IMG/VR virus record: IMGVR_UViG_3300044634_002329
Coordinates: 1-64,000 of that record
Reading direction: 5' to 3' (one strand)
Source of the DNA: a virus
Length of the DNA stretch: 64,000 nucleotides
Both the position numbers and the translations under genes were made by a program. Below, piece after piece: positions 7,204 to 14,693 of this stretch (position 1 is the first letter of the stretch; each line of letters starts with the position of its first letter). The notes below the pieces were generated by a model, which was not told the DNA's origin, did no database searches, and saw nothing but the letters and a program-made list of their open reading frames with translations.

Positions 7204-7439
7204 GTGGTTGAAATTTTTAACTTTAACCCTTTAGATTCTAATAAACATGCTGTATCAAATACATTATTATATGTATCTGAGAATACGTCACATTTACCAT
7301 TATTGTGTGCTATTAAAGCACATTGTTCTGCTTGTTCTGGTTGATGTTTGCAGAATTTAATCAAACAAGCCATGACATACTGATATGTATTGCTTGAATC
7401 ATTAAGTAAAACTATTTTATGTGTCTTTTTCAATACCAT
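7200..7439 (-). CDS. ClpS-like adaptor protein
   Basis: I placed the start at ATG 7439 (MVLKKTHKIVLLNDSSNTYQ), which gives 79 residues, close to the bare ClpS core. The pattern matches ClpS: strand KIVLLND with Asn13-Asp14, a helix with VMACLIKF, then EQAEQCALIAHNNGK with His45, then DTACLLESKGLKLKIS. In ClpS the Asn-Asp pair and the His line the pocket that binds N-degron residues and hands substrates to the ClpAP protease. A phage copy could redirect host proteolysis. It is coupled by a 4-nt overlap to the next gene. Identification is by eye only. Confidence 0.7.
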   Translation of the reverse strand: MVLKKTHKIVLLNDSSNTYQYVMACLIKFCKHQPEQAEQCALIAHNNGKCDVFSDTYNNVFDTACLLESKGLKLKISTT

Positions 7440-7467
7440 AAGATTATATGTTAAGTTACAAATAAAA

Positions 7468-7965
7468 TTAAACAGTACCAACAATAATTTTGTCTCCAAG
7501 ATCATTCATTGATTGAACTATGTCTTTAAAGGTTTTACCATTAGCATCTTCATAGTTAGTATAAGCTTTAAAATAACCTTGTTCTAATAATTTAGTAATT
7601 TTTTGTCTTATATTAGACATGTAGTTTTGATATGGTGGTTCTAATGTACTAATATCATACAATGCAGAAGCTGTTTTAGCTAAGAATAAGTTAATACCAG
7701 TATTAAAATCATCTTTGATAAATATTTTTTTATTATAATCATCAAACATTTCAATTAAACTACTTAATGTATTCATGTCAGCATTAGCAAATGCAGTCAT
7801 AGGACCATCAATATAACCTTCTAACCATGGTTGCCAATTTTCAAGATCCTGTTTAAGTTTGTACTTGTATCTTGAATCAATTTTCAAATCATCAATATTG
7901 TAAAGAGCACTAGATAATTTTACCAATGCTCTTACTAATCTTACTGTATTGTTATTAATTTCCAT
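7468..7965 (-). CDS. Hypothetical helical protein, 165 aa
   Basis: A 165-residue, mainly helical, soluble protein starting MEINNNTVRLVRALVKLSSA. Two segments, LVKLSSALYNIDDL and LAKTASALYDISTL, look like an internal duplication about 85 residues apart. The start overlaps the helicase stop (TAATG junction), so the two are probably co-translated. No function recognised. Confidence 0.6.
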   Translation of the reverse strand: MEINNNTVRLVRALVKLSSALYNIDDLKIDSRYKYKLKQDLENWQPWLEGYIDGPMTAFANADMNTLSSLIEMFDDYNKKIFIKDDFNTGINLFLAKTASALYDISTLEPPYQNYMSNIRQKITKLLEQGYFKAYTNYEDANGKTFKDIVQSMNDLGDKIIVGTV

Positions 7966-9056
7966 TAATCTAATTTAATGTTATAATCCACCCAACTTAT
8001 TTTACTTCTTTGAAATCCTTCTAATGCTTTAGTTACCCATTCTTCATCTGCTGTTCCTTTGTAGCATAAGATATGTACAACTGATGTATCATCTGGATTT
8101 AATCTAAGAAGTCTACCAATCTTTTGACTAGCTTGTTTTTCATTACCATATGAATGCATAATAATACCTTGTTTTAATTCAGGAATGTTTACACCTTCAT
8201 TTAGTTGTTGTACACAAGACAGTTTTAAAATCTCACCTTTTTTGAATAAATTTAAATTAGTTTCAGATTCTGAATTTGTACTATGATAACTGTTATTACA
8301 TAATCTTTCAGCTTGTTCTTTTGTGTTGGCAAATATAATACATTTTGACCTAATGGTGTTTAATAACATTTTAGCATATTTTTCTTTACTAGGAAATGTC
8401 ATCATAGCTTTCATTCTCATGATTCTCATCATATAACCACCCTCTTTTTCTATTCTTTTTGTCCAATAATCATAATTAGCAACTTCTGAAGTATAAAAAC
8501 TTTTATTTTTAGTTTTTACTTCAACATTTTTAGCATTGCTTAATTTAAGTTCATGCACAATGATTTTATAATCATTTAAGATACTATCTTTAACTGCATT
8601 ATCTACTAAATATTGAAAAGCTATTGGACAAAATCTATAAACCATAGAATAGTTCTCAGAATACTCATTTTTAGGTGGAGTACCGGTTAAACCAATAATT
8701 TTACCATTGTATCTGTTAAGAAAATCACTGTGACTTTCAAGTAAACTGTGACATTCATCAAAATATATGATATTATAATCTTTTGGATTTAATTTGTTTA
8801 AACTACGATATGTACTAAAAGTTACAACATTCATTAAATAGAACATGTTAAACTTTTCAGCTTCATCTTTCCAAGACTGAATAATAGATTTTTTAGGAGC
8901 TACAACTAACACTTTCTTTGTTAATATATTAGGAATTAAATCCATATGTTTTAAAGCTACTAGTGTTTTACCAACACCAGTAGCTAAAGCTAAACCTGCT
9001 CTTTTCTCTTTTTTAATGGCTTTTAAAGCTTCATTATGTACTTCTTCTCTAGTCAT
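7965..9056 (-). CDS. SF2 DNA helicase
   Basis: A 363-residue compact superfamily 2 helicase. It has motif I ATGVGKT (residues 25-31), motif II DECH (near 98-101), motif III LTGTPP (near 120) and motif VI QKIGRLLRL (near 325). Only the two RecA-like domains are present, as in minimal phage UvsW/RAD3-like helicases. It probably acts in replication or recombination by remodelling branched DNA or displacing proteins. crAss-like phages commonly carry such SF2 helicases in their replication block. Start ATG 9056 overlaps the upstream stop by 8 nt. Confidence 0.85.
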   Translation of the reverse strand: MTREEVHNEALKAIKKEKRAGLALATGVGKTLVALKHMDLIPNILTKKVLVVAPKKSIIQSWKDEAEKFNMFYLMNVVTFSTYRSLNKLNPKDYNIIYFDECHSLLESHSDFLNRYNGKIIGLTGTPPKNEYSENYSMVYRFCPIAFQYLVDNAVKDSILNDYKIIVHELKLSNAKNVEVKTKNKSFYTSEVANYDYWTKRIEKEGGYMMRIMRMKAMMTFPSKEKYAKMLLNTIRSKCIIFANTKEQAERLCNNSYHSTNSESETNLNLFKKGEILKLSCVQQLNEGVNIPELKQGIIMHSYGNEKQASQKIGRLLRLNPDDTSVVHILCYKGTADEEWVTKALEGFQRSKISWVDYNIKLD

Positions 9057-9234
9057 CGTCCATGCTTATATAACCGGTTACTACACCAATTGGGAAAACA
9101 ACAATACCAACACTTCTTATGACTTCAGTCTTAAAAGGCTGAGTAAAATTGCATTGAGCTAATAAATATATGTTTCTTACCCATCCAAAGATAATAAGAA
9201 AATATATAAGTAAAATAAATCCAGATCCTTTCAT
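9049..9234 (-). CDS. Small membrane protein, 61 aa
   Basis: A 61-residue protein with a hydrophobic helix at about residues 5-25 (FILLIYFLIIFGWVRNIYLL) and a second less certain one at 42-58. It overlaps the helicase start by 8 nt. Probably a one- or two-pass inner membrane protein of unknown function. Confidence 0.5.
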   Translation of the reverse strand: MKGSGFILLIYFLIIFGWVRNIYLLAQCNFTQPFKTEVIRSVGIVVFPIGVVTGYISMDDD

Positions 9235-9245
9235 AGTTTTACTTA

Positions 9246-9470
9246 TTAATCTTCTAGAAAATTAATTATACTAGGGGCTCCTGTTAATTTTTTATACATT
9301 ATTTGTACTTTAGCAGCATTTACTGCTCCATTGTATGATTTTAATGCTAATTCAGCAGCTTTAAGATCATTACTACTTTCATAAATTGCAGCAGTTGAAT
9401 CTGCAATGTTTAATAACTGAGTTCTAACTTCAGAAATTGTTTCTGTTTTAAATTGCTTTGTTTTTGACAT
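9246..9470 (-). CDS. Hypothetical protein, 74 aa
   Basis: A 74-residue helical protein with AELALKSYNGAVNAAKVQI followed by YKKLTGAPSIINFLED. This resembles a short conserved phage protein in which an ALKAYxxAIxxAK helix precedes KLTGxPxxIxFLE. I know it from other Bacteroidota phages without a function. It may be a small DNA-binding protein, which is inference only. Confidence 0.6.
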   Translation of the reverse strand: MSKTKQFKTETISEVRTQLLNIADSTAAIYESSNDLKAAELALKSYNGAVNAAKVQIMYKKLTGAPSIINFLED

Positions 9471-10239
9471 CTCTATAAAATTTAAGTTGTTTACGTTTTA
9501 ATTCAAGTACATCTTGAGGTACATCTTTTAATTTAAATCCTAATCTGTTAGCAATAAAAGCATCTGTCATATTATCAGACACAGCTTTTTGTATTAACTT
9601 TCTAGGAACTTTATCATATCCTTCAGGATAATTATATTTTCTATTAGCTTTTGTTTTTTTTAACCAGTTTTTTTTCCATTCTGTGTTATATGTTTCAGGA
9701 TTATAACCTTTGTCATATATTTTCCTTAACCTAGCTATTTCTTCTATAGTAGCATCTAATGGATATTGATATTTTCTTCTTTTAAAAGCAACACATACAC
9801 TAGCATAATTTCCTAATAAACCGCATCTTGTTCTAACCATATGAATAGCTTCATCTAATTCTTTTTGAGATGATACATTATATTTAATCATTTGTTTAGC
9901 TCTATGATTTTTTTGACCTTGTTTATTATTACAAGTTTTACATATAGATCTAAAAGATGTAGAATCTACAGATAAAGGTTTACCATTTATAATTGTCCCA
10001 GCTTTAGTAGTTTTTGTAAAAAAATGTTCACTTGTTAAAGGAAAAGTTTCTTTACAATGACCACAAACTTTTTCTATTTTTTTAGGAATAGGAATATACT
10101 TTACTTTAAAGTTTTCTGACATACATTTTTTACAAATAGCTCTTAAACCAAATTTACCTCTTTTTTGAACATGAAAATATTCAAGTGTTGCAGATAATGA
10201 AATATTACATTTAGTACAAACTTTATAATTCATAATCAT
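9448..10239 (-). CDS. Zinc-binding protein with two Cys4 modules, 263 aa
   Basis: The N-terminal half holds two similar zinc modules: CTKC followed about 30 residues later by CKKC, and CGHC followed by CKTC, each with an aromatic-His pair between them (EYFHV, EHFFT). This repeated arrangement is typical of the zinc ribbons that precede HNH nucleases. The C-terminal half (about 110-263) is basic and helical with no clear His-Asn-His motif. It may be a diverged HNH-type or DNA-binding protein. It ends inside the start of the next gene by 23 nt. ATG 10239 or an ATG 6 nt later could be used. Confidence 0.55.
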   Translation of the reverse strand: MIMNYKVCTKCNISLSATLEYFHVQKRGKFGLRAICKKCMSENFKVKYIPIPKKIEKVCGHCKETFPLTSEHFFTKTTKAGTIINGKPLSVDSTSFRSICKTCNNKQGQKNHRAKQMIKYNVSSQKELDEAIHMVRTRCGLLGNYASVCVAFKRRKYQYPLDATIEEIARLRKIYDKGYNPETYNTEWKKNWLKKTKANRKYNYPEGYDKVPRKLIQKAVSDNMTDAFIANRLGFKLKDVPQDVLELKRKQLKFYRDVKNKAI

Positions 10240-10243
10240 ATTT

Positions 10244-10645
10244 TTAATTTAACAATCCTAATTCTTTAGCTTTTATGGGGTTAGAATGTACCCAATCATG
10301 ACATGCTCTACATGATGCTTTCCAAGTTAATTGTGCAAGTGTATGTATACCTCTATACTCTGTATGATGAATATCACATGCTTGACCTTTACAAATTCCT
10401 GGAATAACTATCTCACATAATGGATGTTTAGTTAAGTATTCTGTTCTCATTAAACTATAAGCTTTATCTATTGCTTTTTGTTTTTCTGACTTAACCCGAA
10501 GGGTAGATTTTGCTGTTGGTTTTTTAATGCTTTTTGTTTGGCTACTCCAGCATTGTTTGCAAAATCTACTACCTTCATGGTTTTTCCATATGATGGTCAT
10601 CTCTTGACAACCATCACATAGTTTTTTCTTTGCTGCAATACCCAT
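10244..10645 (-). CDS. HNH endonuclease-like protein, 133 aa
   Basis: An N-terminal Cys4 zinc module (Cys10-x2-Cys13, Cys29-x2-Cys32) is followed by a basic linker. A C-terminal HNH-like fold has HPLCEIVIPGICKG, CDIHHTEYRG and then ASCRACHDWVH. The paired Cys plus His-His and the late CHDWVH match the beta-beta-alpha-metal nuclease pattern (NinG/HNH-like). It may nick or process DNA in recombination or packaging. It is 4 nt upstream of another zinc protein. Specificity unknown. Confidence 0.65.
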   Translation of the reverse strand: MGIAAKKKLCDGCQEMTIIWKNHEGSRFCKQCWSSQTKSIKKPTAKSTLRVKSEKQKAIDKAYSLMRTEYLTKHPLCEIVIPGICKGQACDIHHTEYRGIHTLAQLTWKASCRACHDWVHSNPIKAKELGLLN

Positions 10646-11164
10646 TTATTTTCTTAATTTGGGTAATGCAAAAGGATCCATTGTTAATTCCATAAAGTTT
10701 TTAGGAAGAATTCCTTCTTTAATAAAAATACTAACAATGACATCTTTAGAGATATTTAAATCTTTAAAGGTCAATGTATTTTTAAACTGTTCATCAGTTT
10801 CAGTATTTTCTAAAAAGAAATCTGTTAATGGACTGTTTGGAAACAATGTTTTAAACACCATATTACTATATTGAATAGTAACTTGTTGTTTTAACTTGTT
10901 AAGAATAATCTGACCTCTTTTGTAGACTCTGAATATTCTTTCTTTTTTCTTTGAACAAATCTCAGCAAGTTCACTTTCTGAAAGGGCATTAAGACCAAAT
11001 AATGCTCTTTTATACAAATAATTTTGATAAGCTGAATATGAATCTTTTTCATACTCCATATATGTTTTTTTCTTAGTTGTTTGATATTCACTAAGTTGAC
11101 CAACATAATTTAAGCTATTGTGTTTTTGTACATACTTTTCCATAATAATACATTTTGTAATCAT
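10646..11164 (-). CDS. Hypothetical protein, 172 aa
   Basis: A 172-residue soluble protein. The middle has SEYQTTKKKTYMEYEKDSYS and the segment LSESELAEICSKKKERIFRVY looks like a small helix-turn-helix. The C-terminal part (ILPKNFMELTMDPFALPKLR) is conserved in character but not recognised. It is the first gene of a transcription unit: a hairpin terminator lies upstream at 11171..11196. The start could be ATG 11164 or MEKYVQKH 21 nt later. Confidence 0.55.
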   Translation of the reverse strand: MITKCIIMEKYVQKHNSLNYVGQLSEYQTTKKKTYMEYEKDSYSAYQNYLYKRALFGLNALSESELAEICSKKKERIFRVYKRGQIILNKLKQQVTIQYSNMVFKTLFPNSPLTDFFLENTETDEQFKNTLTFKDLNISKDVIVSIFIKEGILPKNFMELTMDPFALPKLRK

Positions 11165-11170
11165 AAAATA

Positions 11171-11196
11171 AAAGGAGGACCTAAGCCCCCTTTTTA
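11171..11196 (-). terminator. Hairpin terminator
   Basis: On the minus strand a run AAAGGGGG pairs with CTCCTTT around an 8-nt loop and is followed by TTTTATTTT. It lies between the gene ending at 11216 and the gene starting at 11164. Confidence 0.6.
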
Positions 11197-11215
11197 CTTA
11201 AACAATCAATTAAAG

Positions 11216-11677
11216 TTAAATTGAAAATTTTTCATTAGGTTGAACAGCTGACTCATTTACAGCATATGCCAAACGTAACTCATCTACATTGTCATGCATG
11301 ATAAGTGTGTCTTCAGCATTAGCATTGAAAGAAAACTTGGTTTTACGGTAAATTGGTTGACCATTTAAAGAACAAACAATACCAGTATCACCAGCAACTT
11401 TCAAGTCTCTTTCAGGATTCTTTTTGTTGAATGGCTCTAAAGACTCCACGATAATTACATTACCGTTTAATACTTGACCAGCTTTAAAATCAGCTAATAA
11501 TAAATCACCCATTGTACCAGGGATTAATGCTGAGACCATTTTGGATTTTAAAAATCCATCATTGTCAATAAGAGTTTTTTGTTGTTGGACTTTAACATAA
11601 CCAAACTCAGGATTGGCACTTTGGCAAATAACTGTACCAGTAGTAGCATCAGCTACAACAGTTGCTTTTGAATTCAT
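11216..11677 (-). CDS. Beta-rich protein, possible ssDNA-binding protein, 153 aa
   Basis: A 153-residue protein of alternating strands, beginning MNSKATVVADATTGTVICQS and containing GYVKVQQQKTLIDNDGFLKS and GQVLNGNVIIVESLEPFNKK. The size and beta-strand pattern would fit an OB-fold single-stranded DNA-binding protein, and it forms its own transcription unit with a terminator downstream. This is inference: no acidic C-terminal tail of the SSB type is present and no family is recognised. Confidence 0.5.
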   Translation of the reverse strand: MNSKATVVADATTGTVICQSANPEFGYVKVQQQKTLIDNDGFLKSKMVSALIPGTMGDLLLADFKAGQVLNGNVIIVESLEPFNKKNPERDLKVAGDTGIVCSLNGQPIYRKTKFSFNANAEDTLIMHDNVDELRLAYAVNESAVQPNEKFSI

Positions 11678-11772
11678 AATTTGAATTTTAAATAAATAAA
11701 TAGAAATTTTTGAGTTGAGATACTATACAATAATCACTCTGTTACTGTAAGTGGTAATATTTATTACAAATA

Positions 11773-12045
11773 TTAATTATTCAAGGAATCTGATAAGTCT
11801 ATGATGTCATCAAAAGGTTCATCATCAGATATTTTTTCATTTAGATCTTCATCATCTGTGTTAAGATAATCAAAATCATAGTATTTTTCTGATTTGTTTT
11901 GTTCTACGGCTGACCCTTTAAACGGATCCTGTACATGCTCACCAAAATCTATAGACATTAGATACTGTATATCTAAATCTGTTAATTCTAGATACTGTTC
12001 TATGGTTAAATAGACTACTTTTCCATTAGGTAACTGGTAATGCAT
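11773..12045 (-). CDS. Acidic protein, 90 aa
   Basis: The N-terminus MHYQLPNGKVVYLTIEQYLE is followed by LDIQYLMSIDFGEHVQDPFKGSA and a very acidic C-terminal half (repeated Asp and Glu). Short proteins with this N-terminal GKxVxLTxEQYLxL pattern occur in crAss-like phages. The role is unknown. A DNA-mimic or regulatory role is speculation from the charge alone. Confidence 0.65.
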   Translation of the reverse strand: MHYQLPNGKVVYLTIEQYLELTDLDIQYLMSIDFGEHVQDPFKGSAVEQNKSEKYYDFDYLNTDDEDLNEKISDDEPFDDIIDLSDSLNN

Positions 12046-12201
12046 GTATAAAATATATGAGTAAATATACTTCTTATATTAATAAGTATACTTGTTCATT
12101 TAATTAATTCTGCACTATATAGCTAATGATAATAGAGTATGTACAAAATATACATACTCTTTCATCATCTGGTCTGGAAAAGTATATTTGCACATACTTT
12201 C
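12046..12201 (-). promoter_or_regulatory. Intergenic region with 9-bp hairpin
   Basis: A gene-free 156-nt stretch. AGAGTATGT (12134..12142) and ACATACTCT (12152..12160) form a perfect 9-bp stem with a 9-nt loop, probably the terminator of the upstream gene ending at 12202. The rest is AT-rich with repeated TATAC/GTATA words and probably holds the promoter of the acidic-protein gene. Confidence 0.45.
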
Positions 12202-12618
12202 TTAAAACTCTTCAAAAATTGTCAAGTGATCATGATGACAGTAACTTGTACCTGCTTCTTTTTTACCATTATTAACATTCTGAAATGATATTGCATAGTT
12301 AGAATTTTCATGATAACCTCTGAAATCCATAACTGTTACAAGAACTAACCCATCATTTATTAAACCTGCTTCATTCATTCCTTTAATATCAGCAGTATAT
12401 GAAAGATAAGTATAGTTTATATAACACAATGTACCATTTGGAATAGGCTCAAACAACTTGTTTCCTAAATGTAATTTAAATAAATGATTACATGCAGGAT
12501 ATGATGAACCAACTTGATAAGTAAGCAGTTTTACAATTTCTTCTGCATTGGGGTGAACTATTATCTGGGACAATAATCTTCCTATATCAGTTTCATCATA
12601 GTTTACAGATATATTCAT
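12202..12618 (-). CDS. Hypothetical protein, 138 aa
   Basis: A 138-residue soluble protein starting MNISVNYDETDIGRLLSQII. The central part, LHLGNKLFEPIPNGTLCYIN and MDFRGYHENSNYAISF, suggests a small beta domain (SH3-like) following a helix. It follows the upstream gene with a 2-nt gap. No function recognised. Confidence 0.55.
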   Translation of the reverse strand: MNISVNYDETDIGRLLSQIIVHPNAEEIVKLLTYQVGSSYPACNHLFKLHLGNKLFEPIPNGTLCYINYTYLSYTADIKGMNEAGLINDGLVLVTVMDFRGYHENSNYAISFQNVNNGKKEAGTSYCHHDHLTIFEEF

Positions 12619-12620
12619 GA

Positions 12621-12857
12621 CTAATCATTTCTTTGTTTGTAATCAAGCAATTTGTTAAACAAATCTTGATTAAATGTTGTAAACCATTTAAAGTTACAAC
12701 ACTTAGATCCAATTTCAACTCTACCTTCTGAATCATCAGGATGATAAGTAGATTTGATACCACCTGAAAGAACTTTGGTAGTACCATTTTCTTCTATAAC
12801 AACATCAGACTTTAAATCAAAGCCTAACACTGAATTGATGGTATAACTATCTTTCAT
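12621..12857 (-). CDS. Hypothetical protein, 78 aa
   Basis: A 78-residue protein starting MKDSYTINSVLGFDLKSDVV with beta-strand character, then SKCCNFKWFTTFNQDLFNKL. Its start shares a base with the upstream stop at 12857. Function unknown. Confidence 0.5.
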   Translation of the reverse strand: MKDSYTINSVLGFDLKSDVVIEENGTTKVLSGGIKSTYHPDDSEGRVEIGSKCCNFKWFTTFNQDLFNKLLDYKQRND

Positions 12858-13195
12858 TACTTTCCAAATAATTCTTTTAACATTCCTTCCATGCCTGATC
12901 TACCAGCTTCCATTTTCTTTAGTTCAATAATTCTATGAAACATAAAGAAAACCATAGTAACTTCATTCATGTGTTTACAATGACCAAGTATTTGTTGAAT
13001 CATGTCTGTGACTTTATTTTTTTCATTCCATGACTCACTACATGCTTTAGCCAATTCTTCTGCTCTCTCATTGGTAATACCAAGAGTTTCGTGCATTAAA
13101 TCTGTATCTTCATTGATAATACAGATTTTAAATTCTCCATCTTGAGAATAAGTTTGTTTCTTTTTTGCAAATAAAGATTTCCAGATCTTTTTCAT
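12857..13195 (-). CDS. Conserved hypothetical protein, paralogue of 6534..6887
   Basis: A 112-residue protein with a basic N-terminus (MKKIWKSLFAKKKQ) and a core LGITNERAEELAKAC, then MNEVTMVFFMFHRII and GMEGMLKELF. The same order of segments appears in the gene at 6534..6887 (LGITEERSDELIEIV, NELVYMMFQYG, GLKNLLEELK), so these are paralogues. The basic extension is unique to this copy. Function unknown. Confidence 0.65.
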   Translation of the reverse strand: MKKIWKSLFAKKKQTYSQDGEFKICIINEDTDLMHETLGITNERAEELAKACSESWNEKNKVTDMIQQILGHCKHMNEVTMVFFMFHRIIELKKMEAGRSGMEGMLKELFGK

Positions 13196-13226
13196 AATTG
13201 ATTGTATTAATTGTTAAATAAATAGT

Positions 13227-13256
13227 GAGTATAGACCATATCACTGATCTATACTC
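13227..13256 (-). terminator. Intergenic hairpin
   Basis: GAGTATAG and CTATACTC form an 8-bp stem in the 111-nt gap between two minus-strand genes. The T run after it is weak, so termination is likely but not certain. Confidence 0.4.
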
Positions 13257-13306
13257 AACCTTAAATCAAAATTGGGAACAACGATTTAAAGCTATAAAAT
13301 GATGTT

Positions 13307-13576
13307 TTAATTGAATTCTGAATCTAAATTGATCCATTCATTATCTACCATGATGTAAATTTCATGTATAAAACCTTTTGTACTTAGAATATAAATTGTA
13401 TCCTCAAATGTTATTTCAAGCATATTATCTTTATTTCTAGTAATATCTAATGCATTGTCCCCATGCAGTTTTATTACATTTTTTACAAATCTTTTTTCTT
13501 GATAAGAAAGTTTTTCTTTGGTAGGTAATTGACCAGAAAATAATCCAGTAAATGCTAAAATAATAATCAATTTCAT
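13307..13576 (-). CDS. Putative secreted protein, 89 aa
   Basis: The N-terminus MKLIIILAFTGLFSGQLPTK is a signal peptide with cleavage likely after FSG. The mature part is about 74 residues with several strands (TFEDTIYILSTKGF). It overlaps the upstream gene by 4 nt. The protein probably acts in the host periplasm. Function unknown. Confidence 0.55.
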   Translation of the reverse strand: MKLIIILAFTGLFSGQLPTKEKLSYQEKRFVKNVIKLHGDNALDITRNKDNMLEITFEDTIYILSTKGFIHEIYIMVDNEWINLDSEFN

Positions 13577-13854
13577 TTTGGTAATTCTTGAATTAGTTTC
13601 ATATACTCTGTTACTTCTTCTTGTTTTAAGTGACCAACAGTATCATTAGCAACAGGACTATTAAAATAATTCACTGCAGAATTTACTTGTGGTATAAATT
13701 TTAACGGAGTTATTTGGTATAACCCGGCAATACCACCTTTAGTAAATGGACCCATAGCAACTGAAATACCATATCCATTATCAAACATACATGTAGCTTT
13801 AACTACATTATACTCTTGAGTAAACTCTAAGTCTTTAAATGTTTTTATTTCCAT
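13573..13854 (-). CDS. Hypothetical protein, 93 aa
   Basis: A 93-residue beta-rich soluble protein (YNVVKATCMFDNGYGISVAM, then GPFTKGGIAGLYQI). The FDNGYGISV pattern is seen in small conserved phage proteins of unknown function. It is coupled to both neighbours by short overlaps. Confidence 0.55.
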   Translation of the reverse strand: MEIKTFKDLEFTQEYNVVKATCMFDNGYGISVAMGPFTKGGIAGLYQITPLKFIPQVNSAVNYFNSPVANDTVGHLKQEEVTEYMKLIQELPK

Positions 13855-14093
13855 GATGCTTTAATTATTGTTACAGCTAATCCAACGGCCATAATTCCAC
13901 AAGCTACCCATATTGTGTATTTAAAAGGTAGTAAATTAATTTCATATTGAATTATACTTTGAACTTTTGCCAATTCAAATTCAATATTAAGTTTTTCTTG
14001 ATAGTATTTGTCAGGATCATGTTGTACAAAAGGTAAATCATATAATTGACTTTCTAATTCTTCTTTTCTTTTGTTTAACTTTTTAAGTGACAT
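13845..14093 (-). CDS. Small membrane protein with coiled coil, 82 aa
   Basis: Residues 1-50 are a charged helix likely to form a coiled coil (LKKLNKRKEELESQLYDLPF). Residues about 55-80 (FKYTIWVACGIMAVGLAVTI) form a C-terminal membrane anchor ending in a basic tail. It looks like a tail-anchored membrane protein. Function unknown. Confidence 0.5.
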   Translation of the reverse strand: MSLKKLNKRKEELESQLYDLPFVQHDPDKYYQEKLNIEFELAKVQSIIQYEINLLPFKYTIWVACGIMAVGLAVTIIKASWK

Positions 14094-14183
14094 AACTTTT
14101 GATATTTGTAATTAAAAATACTGACTATAACAGTTTGTATAGAAATGTCTAAGAAATATACAAGTTTGATTTTCACATTATCA

Positions 14184-14462
14184 TTAAGCTTTCAATGACA
14201 ATTTAACACTTGGCTTACCCCATTGAGCTAACCATTTTGCAGCATTACCTGATCTGATCCACTCAACTTTTGCCTGAGCAACTTTCAATCTATCCTCTGC
14301 TGTCTTAGCATAAATAGATTTATCCAAATTCACTTTAGTTTCTGCAGAATTAGTTTCTGCTAAAACTTTAAGTCTTTCACCATGACCTGCACCTGCTCCA
14401 TCATACTTAGGAGTTGTTTTTGTTACCACTTTTGTGGCAAAGTTTAGATTTAACTTTGACAT
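14184..14462 (-). CDS. Conserved hypothetical protein, 92 aa
   Basis: A 92-residue basic protein starting MSKLNLNFATKVVTKTTPKY, with a Gly-rich GAGAGHGERLKVLAE and a C-terminal AQAKVEWIRSGNAAKWLAQW. The gene stands apart from its neighbours, with a 90-nt leader on one side and a tRNA-like gene on the other. Function unknown. Confidence 0.6.
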   Translation of the reverse strand: MSKLNLNFATKVVTKTTPKYDGAGAGHGERLKVLAETNSAETKVNLDKSIYAKTAEDRLKVAQAKVEWIRSGNAAKWLAQWGKPSVKLSLKA

Positions 14463-14554
14463 ATATTTGTTATTAATTGTTTACAAATTTATAAAAAATG
14501 CTGTCTTTCCAGCTGTCATCAATTTCATCACTGATGTCTATTGAGAACCGTGAG

Positions 14555-14668
14555 TAGTCAGGACAGGACTTGAACCTGTATCATTGTGTACATCAATAAT
14601 CTTCCGACCACATCATCCTTGCAAGATGATTGTCAATGAAGTGCGTCTACCAATTCCGCCACCTGACC
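14555..14668 (-). tRNA. tRNA-Leu-like gene with enlarged anticodon hairpin
   Basis: On the minus strand it has acceptor GGTCAGG paired with CCTGACT, discriminator A, a D arm identical in style to tRNA-Leu (GCGGAATTGGTAGACGC) and a T arm ACAGG-TTCAAGT-CCTGT. A variable-arm hairpin ATTG/CAAT is also present. The total is 114 nt, about 28 more than usual. The extra length sits in the anticodon region, which folds as a long broken hairpin (CTTC/GAAG, GAC/GTC, ATCATC/GATGAT) capped by the 7-nt loop TTGCAAG. That loop would present GCA, a cysteine anticodon, in a leucine-type body. Whether it is charged is unclear. Confidence 0.6.
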
Positions 14669-14669
14669 A

Positions 14670-14693
14670 TAAAAAAACAGGAAGCTACCTGTT
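14670..14693 (-). terminator. Hairpin terminator before the tRNA
   Basis: Minus strand AACAGG-tagctt-CCTGTT followed by seven T. It closes the structured RNA at 14694..14925, and the tRNA-like gene begins 2 nt after the T run. Confidence 0.65.

Noticed and set aside
9448-10645. Homing endonuclease or insertion sequence
   Set aside because: Two zinc proteins, one HNH-like, are present, but no inverted repeats, target duplications, intron boundaries or transposase motifs flank them.
12596-12787. 63-residue minus-strand frame
   Set aside because: It overlaps the better frame 12621..12857, which abuts its neighbours, and shows a composition typical of an out-of-frame shadow.
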